A DNA stretch of 64,000 nucleotides from Pseudomonas sp. MYb327. Lineage in GTDB: Bacteria; Pseudomonadota; Gammaproteobacteria; Pseudomonadales; Pseudomonadaceae. Position numbers and translations under genes: made by a program. The notes under the pieces are model-generated. The model did no database searches and was not told the origin of the DNA. It saw only the letters and a list, made by a program, of their open reading frames with translations. Shown here piece by piece: positions 55,071 through 63,497 of this stretch. The stretch spans positions 696,001 to 760,000 of the forward strand of contig NZ_CP159258.1 of the NCBI RefSeq assembly GCF_040438925.1. The letters run 5' to 3'. The stretch's first letter is position 1; every line of letters begins with the position of its first letter.

Positions 55071-55474
55071 TGCAATATCCCATCTGTATCGAGTGGGGCG
55101 ACGAGAACACCGCCATCGGTATTCAGATCCCCGATATTCCTGGTGCGGCGACCGCTGGGGATACGTTTGAAGATGCCTATAACGCCGCTGTGGAAATTGC
55201 CCACATATTGCTGCAGGAAATTGCCGCCGAAGGTCGGGATATTCCGATGCCAACATCGACGGCTGAACATCTCGGCAATCCTGATTTCATCGGGATGGGC
55301 TGGGGCATGCTGGAAATCGACATCTCGCCCTATATGGGCAAGACCGAAAAGGTCAACGTGACGTTGCCTGGTTATGTGATCCAGCGTATCGACCGTTATG
55401 TTCGCGAGCACAACGTCAAAAGCCGTTCGTCTTTTCTGGCGGATGCGGCGATGGAGAAGCTGGTTCGACACTGA
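55070..55474 (+). CDS. hicB: HicB-family antitoxin
   Basis: Antitoxin of 134 residues. The N-terminal degraded-RNase-H-like HicB domain (PICIEWGDENTAIGIQIPDI; AYNAAVEIAHILLQEIAAEG) neutralises HicA. A C-terminal ribbon-helix-helix domain (KVNVTLPGYVIQRIDRYV) binds DNA for autoregulation. The ATG at 55070 has CAGGAGAT upstream and overlaps the hicA stop. A longer frame starting at 54830 is rejected. Confidence 0.9.
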   Translation: MQYPICIEWGDENTAIGIQIPDIPGAATAGDTFEDAYNAAVEIAHILLQEIAAEGRDIPMPTSTAEHLGNPDFIGMGWGMLEIDISPYMGKTEKVNVTLPGYVIQRIDRYVREHNVKSRSSFLADAAMEKLVRH

Positions 55475-55490
55475 GTCTTGTCGGCTCAAC

Positions 55491-55559
55491 CGCCTTCGCG
55501 AGCAGGCTCGCTCCCACAAGGTTCGTATAAACCTGTGGCAGCGAGCCTGCTCGCGATGC
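55491..55559. repeat. REP pair between hicB and the MFS gene
   Basis: TTCGCGAGCAGGCTCGCTCCCACA and TGTGGCAGCGAGCCTGCTCGCGA are inverted around a 13-base spacer. It lies between converging genes and could act as a bidirectional terminator. Confidence 0.88.
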
Positions 55560-55570
55560 TTTTTGGCTTG

Positions 55571-56776
55571 TTATGCCGTCGCCAATGAAGGCTTCTCTGA
55601 AACAGTCAAAAACCGCAACAGCGCCAACAGCGGGAACGCACTGCCCACGATCACAATCCACAACCAGCCACCGTGTTCATACACCGCACTGGCCACCGAC
55701 GAGCCGAACGCGCCGCCGATGAAGATACTGGTCATGTACAACGCATTCAGGCGGCTGCGGCTTTTGGCGTCGAGGGCGTAGACCGCGCGTTGGCCGAGAA
55801 CCATGTTCATCTGCACGCAGAAATCGAGCACCACGCCGGTCACCGCCAGGCCGATGACGCTGTAGGCCGGATGGATGAACGCCGGCAGGAAGCTCAGGCT
55901 GGCGAACAGCAGGGCCAGCAACGAAGCGACGCGCGTGTGGCCGGCATCCGCCAGTCGCCCGGCGATGGGCGCGGCGATGGCACCGATGGCCCCGACCAGC
56001 GCGAAAATGGCGATCTGCGATTGTGACAAGCCGTGATTGCGCGCCAGTTCCAGCGGCACGGCGGTCCAGAACAGGCTGAACGTGGCGAACATGCAACCCT
56101 GGTAAAACGCGCGCTGACGCAGGACCGGTTGTTTACGCAACAAGGTCCAGAGCGAACCCAGCAACTGTCCATAAGAAGCGCTGTGATCAGGCTGGCGCTT
56201 GGGAATCGTCAGGGCCAGCACGATGCTGATGGCCGCCATCAACACTGCCGCAATCACAAACATCGCGCGCCAGCCGAAGTGGTCGGCGATGACGCTGGAC
56301 ACCGGCCGCGCCAGCAGAATCCCCAACAGCAAACCGCCCATGATCCCGCCGACCACTCGACCGCGTGACTCTTCCGGTGCCAGGTGTGCCGCCAGCGGAA
56401 TCAGGATTTGCACCGACACCGAGCTAAAACCCACCAGCAACGAAATCAGCAAAAACACATTCGGCTGATCAGTGAAAGCCGCGCCGAGCAGGCTGGCAAT
56501 CGCCACCAGTGTGGTGATGATCATCAGCCGCCGGTTCTCCAGCAAGTCCCCCAGGGGCACCAGGAAGAACAGACCCAACGCGTAGCCGATTTGGGTCAGT
56601 GAAACGATCAGGCTGGCCATGGTGTTGGTCAGGCCAATGTCAGGCGCGATCAAACCGATGATCGGTTGCGCGTAGTAGATGTTGGCCACGATGGCGCCGC
56701 AGCAAAAGGCGAACAGCATCACCATGCCTCGGGTCATTGTCGCGGTGCCGTGGGGCACTTGGGTTGCTGGGTTCAT
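55571..56776 (-). CDS. Major facilitator superfamily transporter
   Basis: 401-residue MFS protein with about 12 hydrophobic helices. The MFS loop 2-3 motif appears as GDLLENRRLMIITTL (residues ~75-90) and a related GRLADAGHTRVAS occurs in the second half. Its sequence resembles drug or metabolite exporters of the AraJ/YnfM kind; the substrate cannot be read from sequence. A small palindrome upstream (56861-56877) may be its operator. Confidence 0.85.
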   Translation of the reverse strand: MNPATQVPHGTATMTRGMVMLFAFCCGAIVANIYYAQPIIGLIAPDIGLTNTMASLIVSLTQIGYALGLFFLVPLGDLLENRRLMIITTLVAIASLLGAAFTDQPNVFLLISLLVGFSSVSVQILIPLAAHLAPEESRGRVVGGIMGGLLLGILLARPVSSVIADHFGWRAMFVIAAVLMAAISIVLALTIPKRQPDHSASYGQLLGSLWTLLRKQPVLRQRAFYQGCMFATFSLFWTAVPLELARNHGLSQSQIAIFALVGAIGAIAAPIAGRLADAGHTRVASLLALLFASLSFLPAFIHPAYSVIGLAVTGVVLDFCVQMNMVLGQRAVYALDAKSRSRLNALYMTSIFIGGAFGSSVASAVYEHGGWLWIVIVGSAFPLLALLRFLTVSEKPSLATA

Positions 56777-57119
56777 AACGTGTCTCGCTGAACAGATGGG
56801 AATGCGCGCAGGCTAAAGGGCTGACTGAAACGGCGGAAGTGGGATTGGAGTGATAGCAGTCATTCCATTGCGGAATGAGTGACGAACGTGCGTGCCGTCG
56901 GCCGAGGGCCGTTGCGTCAGGACTTCAGAGTCCGATGATACATTCACTTACATCTTGTTCGATAGCGTGCTTATGTTCTCTCTTCATTGGAAGGCGTGAC
57001 ACCGCCGAATTGGTGTTTGCCGTCCTGACCGGCCATCCGAAGAAATGCCCACATTGGCCTGACAACTAGAATCAACAGGGGGATCACTTCAACGCGTCCT
57101 TTCAAGCGGGAGTATCACG
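56777..57119. other. Divergent intergenic region, MFS and lipoprotein genes
   Basis: 343 bases between genes transcribed away from each other. It holds the palindrome at 56861-56877. I see no other clear element; a 64-codon frame at 56875-57069 lacks a good start and family features. Confidence 0.6.
56861..56877. promoter_or_regulatory. Inverted repeat, possible LysR-type operator
   Basis: CATTCC-ATTGC-GGAATG has perfect 6-bp arms and contains ATTCC-N5-GGAAT, a T-N11-A pattern typical of LysR sites. It is about 85 bases upstream of the MFS start. Confidence 0.5.
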
Positions 57120-57563
57120 ATGAAAATCGTATCTTCGCTGGCGTTGGTGGTAGCGGTTGGGTCGATCTCTGGGTGCTCGACGGTGCCTGATCGTCAGGTC
57201 ACCAACGTTCCCCTGAACGCTACTTCCATCAATGCCGGGAAAATTGCCCGGCCCATCATGATGTCTGACGGTAACGCAACGGTGTTCTGGTTCGCAGTCA
57301 GCGGCGAAAGCATGGGCAGTGCGCTGCCGGGGCGTTTGCAGGCTTATATCTACTCGGGAAGTTGTGCGAGCCTGGGTGCGAAACCGGCGTATGACATGAA
57401 CGACGGTCCGAATGCACGGTTCTATTCAGCGGCGTCGCACCAGTATTTCTGGAAAAGCGCACCGGTCGCCTACGAGACGCTTCGAGCGGGCGGCTATTCG
57501 CTGGTTGTGCGTGAAAGCCCGGCGGACGGAAACCAGGATATTTTTTGCGGAAATTTGGGCTAG
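57120..57563 (+). CDS. Predicted small lipoprotein of unknown function
   Basis: 147-residue protein with a signal peptide and lipobox ISGC (Cys about 19). The mature part contains two or three Cys (GSCASLGAKPAYDMNDG; DIFCGNL at the end) and aromatic residues. No domain was recognised. It is monocistronic and followed by a REP pair. Confidence 0.7.
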   Translation: MKIVSSLALVVAVGSISGCSTVPDRQVTNVPLNATSINAGKIARPIMMSDGNATVFWFAVSGESMGSALPGRLQAYIYSGSCASLGAKPAYDMNDGPNARFYSAASHQYFWKSAPVAYETLRAGGYSLVVRESPADGNQDIFCGNLG

Positions 57564-57577
57564 CGGCGGTCGTTAAA

Positions 57578-57670
57578 CCTGTAGGAGCCGGCTTGCCGGC
57601 GATTGCGGTCGAACGGTCGACACTGATGTCGCCGGACCCATCGAAATCGCCAGCACGCCGGCTCCTACAG
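57578..57670. repeat. REP pair between lipoprotein gene and cysP
   Basis: CCTGTAGGAGCCGGCTTGCC and CGCCAGCACGCCGGCTCCTACAG are inverted. It separates convergent genes. Confidence 0.88.
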
Positions 57671-57691
57671 AAATGGACGTTTTCTCAGCCT

Positions 57692-58687
57692 TTACTGCGC
57701 ATAAATCTGATCGAAAATCCCGCCATCATTGAAGTGGGTTTTCTGCACGGTGCGCCAGTCGCCGAAGGTTTTCTCAACCGACAGGAAGTCGACTTTCGGG
57801 AAACGGTCGGTGTATTTGGCCAGCACCGCCGGATCACGCGGACGCAGGTAGTTGGCAGCGGCGATTTCCTGGCCTTCCGGCGACCACAGATACTTCAGGT
57901 ATTCCTCTGCGGCGGCACGGGTGCCTTTCTTGTCGACTGTTTTGTCGACTACCGATACCGGCGGCTCGGCTTCGGCGGAGACGCTTGGGTAGATCACTTC
58001 GAACTGATCGCGGCCGAACTCGCGGGCGATCATTTCCGCTTCGTTTTCGAAGGTCACCAGCACGTCGCCGATCTGGTTGGTCATGAAAGTAGTGGTCGCG
58101 GCGCGGCCACCGGTGTCCAGCACCGGTGCTTGTTTGAACAGCTTGCCGACGAAGTCTTTCGCCTTGTTTTCGTCGCCGCCGTTTTTCAGCACATAGCCCC
58201 AGGCTGACAGGTAGGTGTAGCGACCGTTACCCGAGGTCTTCGGGTTCGGCACGATCACTTGCACGCCATCCTTGAGCAGGTCCGGCCAGTCTTTCAGGGC
58301 TTTCGGGTTGCCTTTGCGGACGATGAACACGGTGGCCGAGGTAAATGGCGCGCTGTTGTTCGGCAGACGGGTGACCCAGTTGTCCGGGATCAGTTTGCCG
58401 TTGTCCGCCAGGGCGTTGATGTCGGTGGCCATGTTCATGGTGATCACGTCAGCCGGCAGGCCGTCGATGACCGAACGCGCCTGTTTGCTGGAACCGCCGA
58501 AAGACATCTGCAGGGTGATGTTTTCGTTGTGCTCGGCTTGCCAGTGCTTCTGGAACGCAGTGTTGTAGTCCTTGTAGAAATCGCGCATCACGTCGTAGGA
58601 CACGTTGAGCAGGGTCGGTGCGGCCTGAGCCATGCTGGACAGTGCCAGGCCAGCGGCCAGAAGTGAGGCGCCAAAGATTTTTTTCAC
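57692..58687 (-). CDS. cysP: Sulfate/thiosulfate-binding periplasmic protein
   Basis: Periplasmic receptor for sulfate ABC import. A signal peptide (~1-22, cleavage after SMAQA) is followed by the sulfate-binding fold, with LLNVSYDVMRDFYKDYNTAF, SFGGSSKQARSVIDGLPADV and KTSGNGRYTYLSAWGY, which line the oxyanion site. The GTG at 58687 has AAGGAA at a good distance and gives 331 residues. Longer ATG starts at 58705 and 58732 spoil the signal peptide. No permease or ATPase genes are adjacent. The neighbourhood resembles P. aeruginosa cysP (PA1493), from memory. Confidence 0.88.
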   Translation of the reverse strand: MKKIFGASLLAAGLALSSMAQAAPTLLNVSYDVMRDFYKDYNTAFQKHWQAEHNENITLQMSFGGSSKQARSVIDGLPADVITMNMATDINALADNGKLIPDNWVTRLPNNSAPFTSATVFIVRKGNPKALKDWPDLLKDGVQVIVPNPKTSGNGRYTYLSAWGYVLKNGGDENKAKDFVGKLFKQAPVLDTGGRAATTTFMTNQIGDVLVTFENEAEMIAREFGRDQFEVIYPSVSAEAEPPVSVVDKTVDKKGTRAAAEEYLKYLWSPEGQEIAAANYLRPRDPAVLAKYTDRFPKVDFLSVEKTFGDWRTVQKTHFNDGGIFDQIYAQ

Positions 58688-58790
58688 TGCGCATTCCTTG
58701 TTCATCAGAGTTTTTATTGAAAAGTGAGGCAATTTGCCAGCGACTATAGCCGGGCTGGCATAGGCCTTTAAAGATTAAAAAGCACTTTGC

Positions 58791-59615
58791 TTATTCCATT
58801 TTCTTGAACAATGCATTGCCGCAGCGCGAGCAGAAGGCCGCGCCGTGTTCGTGATTGCCTTTACGGCAGACCGGGCAATCGTGTTGCAGCTGTTCGCCAC
58901 GCATCGCGTTGGCCAGTTCGGCGGTGAAAATACCGGTCGGCACAGCGATGATCGAGTAACCGGTGATCATCACCAGCGACGAAATCACCTGGCCCAAAGG
59001 CGTTTTCGGCACGATGTCACCGAAGCCCACGGTGGTCAGGGTCACGATGGCCCAGTAGATGCCTTTGGGGATGCTGGTGAAGCCATGCTCCGGGCCTTCG
59101 ATCACGTACATCAATGTGCCGAACACCGTCACCAGCGTGCAGACACTGACCAGAAACACCACGATCTTCTGCTTGCTGCCGCGCAACGCAGACATCAGGT
59201 AATTGGCTTGCTTGAGGTAAGGGCTGAGCTTGAGCACACGGAAAATCCGCAGCATCCGGATGATCCGGATAATCAGCAGGTACTGCGCATCGGCGTAATA
59301 CAGCGCGAGGATGCCGGGCACGATCGCCAGCAAATCCACTAGCCCGTAGAAGCTGAAGGCATAGCGCAGCGGTTTGGGCGAGCAATACAGCCGCAGGATG
59401 TATTCGCCGAGGAAAATGACGGTGAAGCCCCATTCGATGTAGGCGAGTACGTCGGCGTAGTTCTTGTGAATGCTGTCGATGCTGTCGAGCATCACGATCA
59501 CCAGGCTGGCGAGGATGATCAACAGCAAAATGCCGTCGAAGCGCCGACCCGCCTTGGTGTCGCTCTGGAAAATCATGACGTAAAGGTCTTCACGCCAGTT
59601 TTTGCTGCTGTCCAT
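58791..59615 (-). CDS. Voltage-gated-type potassium channel with C-terminal zinc ribbon
   Basis: 274-residue six-helix ion channel. S4 carries regularly spaced arginines (RIIRMLRIFRVLKL, ~115-128). The pore helix leads into the selectivity filter TVGFGD at 195-200, followed by S6. The cytosolic tail has CPVC and, about 16 residues on, CSRC, a likely zinc ribbon. It is similar to bacterial Kv-like channels. No obvious operon partner; cysP and a urea transporter gene lie on the same strand nearby. Confidence 0.88.
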   Translation of the reverse strand: MDSSKNWREDLYVMIFQSDTKAGRRFDGILLLIILASLVIVMLDSIDSIHKNYADVLAYIEWGFTVIFLGEYILRLYCSPKPLRYAFSFYGLVDLLAIVPGILALYYADAQYLLIIRIIRMLRIFRVLKLSPYLKQANYLMSALRGSKQKIVVFLVSVCTLVTVFGTLMYVIEGPEHGFTSIPKGIYWAIVTLTTVGFGDIVPKTPLGQVISSLVMITGYSIIAVPTGIFTAELANAMRGEQLQHDCPVCRKGNHEHGAAFCSRCGNALFKKME

Positions 59616-59636
59616 GGAAAACGCCTGAACCGGGAA

Positions 59637-60551
59637 TCAGCGCAGCCTAGGTTGATTCTCCCCGGGAGCGCAAGGCGCAGAGGCATTCGTGGCTTTGCCG
59701 AGCACTTGCGTCGTCGCACGGATCAGCCAGCAGGCAAGGATGAACGGCGTGGTCAGCGTTGGAAGACCAATAGCGGCGAACATTGGCGTCACCAGCAGCG
59801 CCAACGCAATGCCGACCAAGGGTCGCCACGGCTGCTGGCGTTGCGAATTGAAGGCGAGGGCGGCGAGCACCGCGTTATAGCCACCGAGGCCGAGCAGGGC
59901 GGTGTAAAAGTCGTGGTGCAGCAAACTCCAGCCCATGCCCGCCGCAGACGCCAACAACGCCCAGCAGAACGCGCGACGATCAGCGATCAGCAGCCCGGCG
60001 GCAATCAACGCACCGGCTAGCGGATGGCCGAGGAACATCACCTGGCCGAGACCCTTGAGTGGCGCGGCGAGCATATTCAGCGTGCTGACTTCGATCAAAT
60101 GCGCCTGGGTCGAGGGCGTGGCGAAACACAGCAGCAACCAGCTCAGTCCGACGAAGGGCGCGGTATAGGCCGGCAGGTATTGGCTAAGCCGGGTGCGTTT
60201 GAGCCACTGCTGAGTGAGCATGGCGCTCAGGCCGCCAGCGGCGAGGATCAGCAGCGGCAACATGGCCGACCACGGGAAATACAGGCTCAGCAGCAAGCCG
60301 AGCAGTACGCCGTTGTAACTGAAGAGCCCGGCTTGGCGATCGGCCTTGGCATAGCCGCGACGCTGAGCGGTGAGCAACCCCGCGACGCCGCCGAGTAGAG
60401 CACCCCCCAGCAGGGCGGGCGTGGTAAACAGGATGGCGCAGAGGCATAGCAAGCCGCATAGCGGATTACGCTGGAGGAATATTTGACTGAAGCCGTTGAG
60501 CAAAGCTTCCGCCCAGTCGGGGCAGTGGGTGTTGAAGTGGTTGGCAGGCAT
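59637..60551 (-). CDS. Urea transporter family protein
   Basis: Membrane protein of the UT (urea channel) family, about ten helices. The repeat signature appears as LFSYNGVLLGLLLSLYF (~70) and again as LLGLGGYNAVLAALAF (~205), matching the two-fold UT fold. The ATG at 60551 gives 304 residues. A TTG at 60569 would add six. No urease gene lies nearby. Confidence 0.85.
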   Translation of the reverse strand: MPANHFNTHCPDWAEALLNGFSQIFLQRNPLCGLLCLCAILFTTPALLGGALLGGVAGLLTAQRRGYAKADRQAGLFSYNGVLLGLLLSLYFPWSAMLPLLILAAGGLSAMLTQQWLKRTRLSQYLPAYTAPFVGLSWLLLCFATPSTQAHLIEVSTLNMLAAPLKGLGQVMFLGHPLAGALIAAGLLIADRRAFCWALLASAAGMGWSLLHHDFYTALLGLGGYNAVLAALAFNSQRQQPWRPLVGIALALLVTPMFAAIGLPTLTTPFILACWLIRATTQVLGKATNASAPCAPGENQPRLR

Positions 60552-60586
60552 TTTAATTCTGTGTGTCAAAGGGACCGAGTCGCCTG

Positions 60587-60654
60587 CATCGCTGGCAAGC
60601 CAGCGCCTACAGAAATACGCTGTCCCTGTAGGAGCTGGCTTGCCAGCGATGGGG
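60587..60654. repeat. REP pair between urea transporter and pyruvate kinase genes
   Basis: CATCGCTGGCAAGCCAGCGC and GTAGGAGCTGGCTTGCCAGC units face outward and are separated by 12 bases. It lies just past the pyruvate kinase stop. Confidence 0.88.
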
Positions 60655-60668
60655 CCGGTAGGGGCGCT

Positions 60669-62084
60669 CTAGATCAACGTCTCGATACGCAGTGAGTTAG
60701 TCGACCCCGGCTGCCCAAACGGCACACCCGCCGTGATCAATAACGTGTCGCCACGCTGCGCCATACCCTGGGCCTGGGCAATTTCCAACGCTGTGGAACA
60801 CACTTCATCGACCTGACGCAGCCGATCATTGACCACCGAGTGCACACCCCACGCCACGGTCAAGCGACGAGCCGTCTGCAGATTCGGCGTGAGATTGAGG
60901 ATCGGCACGGTTGGCCGTTCACGCGCAGCGCGCAGGCTCGACGTACCCGACTCGCTGTAGTTCACCAGCACCGCCACCGGCAGCACGTTGCTGATACGGC
61001 GAATCGCGCAACTGATGGCATCGGAAACTGTTGCCTCGGCTTTCGGTCGGCTGACGTCGAGCTGAGTCTGGTAGTCCGGGCCGTTCTCCACCTGGCGGAT
61101 GATTTTGCTCATCATCTGCACCGCTTCCAGCGGGTAGTCGCCGGACGCGGTTTCGGCCGACAGCATCACCGCGTCCGCACCTTCGGCCACGGCGTTGGCC
61201 ACATCGGTTACCTCGGCGCGGGTTGGCGCCGGGGAGAAGCGCATCGACTCCAGCATCTGTGTTGCCACGACCACCGGTTTACCGAGTTGGCGGCACGTAC
61301 TGATGATGTTCTTCTGAATTTGCGGCACGCTTTCGGCCGGCACTTCCACGCCCAAATCGCCGCGAGCCACCATGATTGCATCGCTCAGCTCGGCAATCTC
61401 TCGCAGTTGTTCAACGGCCGACGGCTTCTCGATCTTCGCCATCAAGAACGCCTTGTCGCCGATCAGCGTGCGGGCTTCGCGGATGTCATCGGGTCGCTGC
61501 ACAAACGACAGCGCCACCCAGTCCACACCCAGTTCCAGGCCGAAGCTCAGATCGCGGCGATCCTTGGCGGTCAGCGGACTCAGGTCGAGCACCGCTTGCG
61601 GCACGTTCACACCCTTGCGGTCCGAGAGTTCGCCGCCGTTGAGCACGGTGGTGTCGATGGCGTCGGCGTATTTGGTGACCACCCGCAGACGCAGCTTGCC
61701 GTCGTCGAGCAGCAGGTCCATGCCCGGCTCCAGTGCGGCGATGATTTCCGGGTGCGGCAGGTTGACCCGGCGCTCATCACCCGGCGTGGCGTCGAGGTCC
61801 AGGCGCAGGGCCTGACCTCGATGCAATTGCACTTTGCCCTCGGCGAACTTGCCAACCCGCAGTTTCGGGCCTTGCAGGTCCATCAGAATGCCCAGCGGAT
61901 AATTGAGCTGGCGTTCGACTTCGCGGATCCACTGATAGCGCTTGGCGTGGTCGGCGTGATCGCCATGGCTGAAGTTCAGGCGGAAAATGTTGACCCCGGC
62001 CTGCACCAGCTCGCGGATGTCGTCGATCCCGTTGGTGGCGGGGCCGAGGGTGGCGAGGATTTTGACCTTTTTATCAGGCGTCAT
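60669..62084 (-). CDS. pykF: Pyruvate kinase
   Basis: Glycolytic enzyme converting phosphoenolpyruvate and ADP to pyruvate and ATP. The 471 residues show KILATLGPAT at the N terminus, the active-site region FLMAKIEKPSAVEQLREIAE with catalytic Lys, then MVARGDLGVEVPAESVPQIQ and the C-terminal allosteric domain. Pseudomonas has two pyruvate kinases; the one next to glycerate kinase is usually called pykF. It overlaps the glycerate kinase gene by 11 bases. Confidence 0.93.
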   Translation of the reverse strand: MTPDKKVKILATLGPATNGIDDIRELVQAGVNIFRLNFSHGDHADHAKRYQWIREVERQLNYPLGILMDLQGPKLRVGKFAEGKVQLHRGQALRLDLDATPGDERRVNLPHPEIIAALEPGMDLLLDDGKLRLRVVTKYADAIDTTVLNGGELSDRKGVNVPQAVLDLSPLTAKDRRDLSFGLELGVDWVALSFVQRPDDIREARTLIGDKAFLMAKIEKPSAVEQLREIAELSDAIMVARGDLGVEVPAESVPQIQKNIISTCRQLGKPVVVATQMLESMRFSPAPTRAEVTDVANAVAEGADAVMLSAETASGDYPLEAVQMMSKIIRQVENGPDYQTQLDVSRPKAEATVSDAISCAIRRISNVLPVAVLVNYSESGTSSLRAARERPTVPILNLTPNLQTARRLTVAWGVHSVVNDRLRQVDEVCSTALEIAQAQGMAQRGDTLLITAGVPFGQPGSTNSLRIETLI

Positions 62085-63354
62085 GTTTAGGGTTCTCGAG
62101 GATCAGAATGGCGCGGAAATCGTTGACGTTGGTGCGGGTCGGCTCGGTGACGATCAGTGCGTCCAGTGCCTCGAAGTAGCCGTAGCCATTGTTGTTGTCC
62201 AACTCGTCACTGGCGCTCAAACCGAGGGCGGCGGCGCGGGCGTAGCTATCCGGAGCCATGATCGCGCCCGCGTTGTCTTCGGAACCGTCGATGCCATCGG
62301 TATCGCCGGCCAGCGCATAAACGCCGGGCAAGCCCTTGAGGCTGTCAGTCAGGCTGAGCAAGAATTCAGCGTTGCGTCCGCCCCGGCCATTGCCGCGCAC
62401 GGTCACGGTGGTTTCGCCGCCGGAGAGAATCACGCACGGTGCTGGCAATGGCTGTCCATGCAGGAGCACCTGGCGAACGATGCCGGCGTGGACCTTGGCC
62501 ACTTCGCGGGATTCGCCTTCCAGGTCGCCGAGGATCAACGGGCTGAAACCGGCCTGGCGGCATTTCACCGCCGCCGCTTCCAGAGATTGCTGCGGTCGGG
62601 CGATCAACTGGAAATGACTGCGCGCCAGACTCGGATCACCGGGTTTGACGGTTTCCGATTCCGGGCTTTGCAGCCAGTTGCGCACGGATACCGGCACCTC
62701 GATGTTGTAGCGCTTGAGGATCGCCAGCGCTTCGGCTGAGGTGCTCGGGTCGGCCACGGTGGGGCCGGAGGCGATGACCGTGGCGAGGTCGCCCGGCACA
62801 TCGGAAATCGCATACGTATACACAGTGGCAGGCCAACAGGCCTTGCCGAGACGGCCACCCTTGATCGCCGAGAGGTGCTTGCGCACGCAGTTCATTTCGC
62901 CGATGGTGGCGCCGGATTTGAGCAGCGCTTTGTTGATCGACTGCTTGTCCGCGAGAGTGATGCCGGCAGCGGGCAGGGCAAGCAACGCCGATCCTCCGCC
63001 CGAGAGCAGGAAGATTACGCGATCAGCTTCGGTCAGGTTGCTGACCAGCTCGAAGACACGCTTGGCAACGGCCTGGCCGGCAGCATCAGGCACGGGATGC
63101 GCGGCTTCGACCACTTCGATTTTTTCGCAGGGGGCGCCGTGACCGTAGCGGGTCACCACCAGACCGGACACTTCACCCTGCCAGCAACGCTCGACAACTT
63201 GCGCCATGGCGGCTGCGGCTTTGCCGGCGCCAATGACGATCAAGCGACCGCTGCGGTCGGCAGGCAAATGGGCTTCGAGGACTTGTTGCGGATGGGCCGC
63301 GTCGATGGCTGTGGCGAACAGCTCGCGCAGGAATTGTTGCGGATCGACCGACAT
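62074..63354 (-). CDS. ttuD: Glycerate 2-kinase, MOFRL family (TtuD)
   Basis: Cytosolic kinase that phosphorylates D-glycerate to 2-phosphoglycerate; older annotations call it hydroxypyruvate reductase. The glycine-rich LLSGGGSALLALPAAGITL and MNCVRKHLSAIKGGRLG in the N-terminal part and the MOFRL domain at the C terminus (GGRNAEFLLSLT; ALAGDTDGIDGSEDNAGA) identify it. 426 residues. It lies between glxR and pyruvate kinase in one transcript direction. Confidence 0.92.
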   Translation of the reverse strand: MSVDPQQFLRELFATAIDAAHPQQVLEAHLPADRSGRLIVIGAGKAAAAMAQVVERCWQGEVSGLVVTRYGHGAPCEKIEVVEAAHPVPDAAGQAVAKRVFELVSNLTEADRVIFLLSGGGSALLALPAAGITLADKQSINKALLKSGATIGEMNCVRKHLSAIKGGRLGKACWPATVYTYAISDVPGDLATVIASGPTVADPSTSAEALAILKRYNIEVPVSVRNWLQSPESETVKPGDPSLARSHFQLIARPQQSLEAAAVKCRQAGFSPLILGDLEGESREVAKVHAGIVRQVLLHGQPLPAPCVILSGGETTVTVRGNGRGGRNAEFLLSLTDSLKGLPGVYALAGDTDGIDGSEDNAGAIMAPDSYARAAALGLSASDELDNNNGYGYFEALDALIVTEPTRTNVNDFRAILILENPKHDA

Positions 63355-63397
63355 GGCGGGCTCCCGGAATTCTTGTTATTTGGAGGGTAACTCGGTT

Positions 63398-63486
63398 CTG
63401 TAGGAGCTGGCTTGCCAGCGACCCAGACGCCTCGATATGTCAGGCAGACCGCGTCGACGCAATCGCTGGCAAGCCAGCGCCTACAG
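63398..63486. repeat. REP pair between ttuD and glxR
   Basis: CTGTAGGAGCTGGCTTGCCAG and GCTGGCAAGCCAGCGCCTACAG are inverted around about 45 bases. It sits inside the glxR-ttuD-pyk gene run. Confidence 0.88.
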
Positions 63487-63497
63487 GGGGTGTGGCG

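Noticed and set aside
54830..55474. 214-codon version of HicB starting inside the toxin region
   Set aside because: HicB homology starts at MQYPICIEWG (55070), which has its own ribosome-binding site. The upstream part is a second frame of hicA.
56875..57069. 64-codon plus-strand frame in the MFS-lipoprotein gap
   Set aside because: It begins inside the palindrome, lacks a ribosome-binding site and has no family resemblance.
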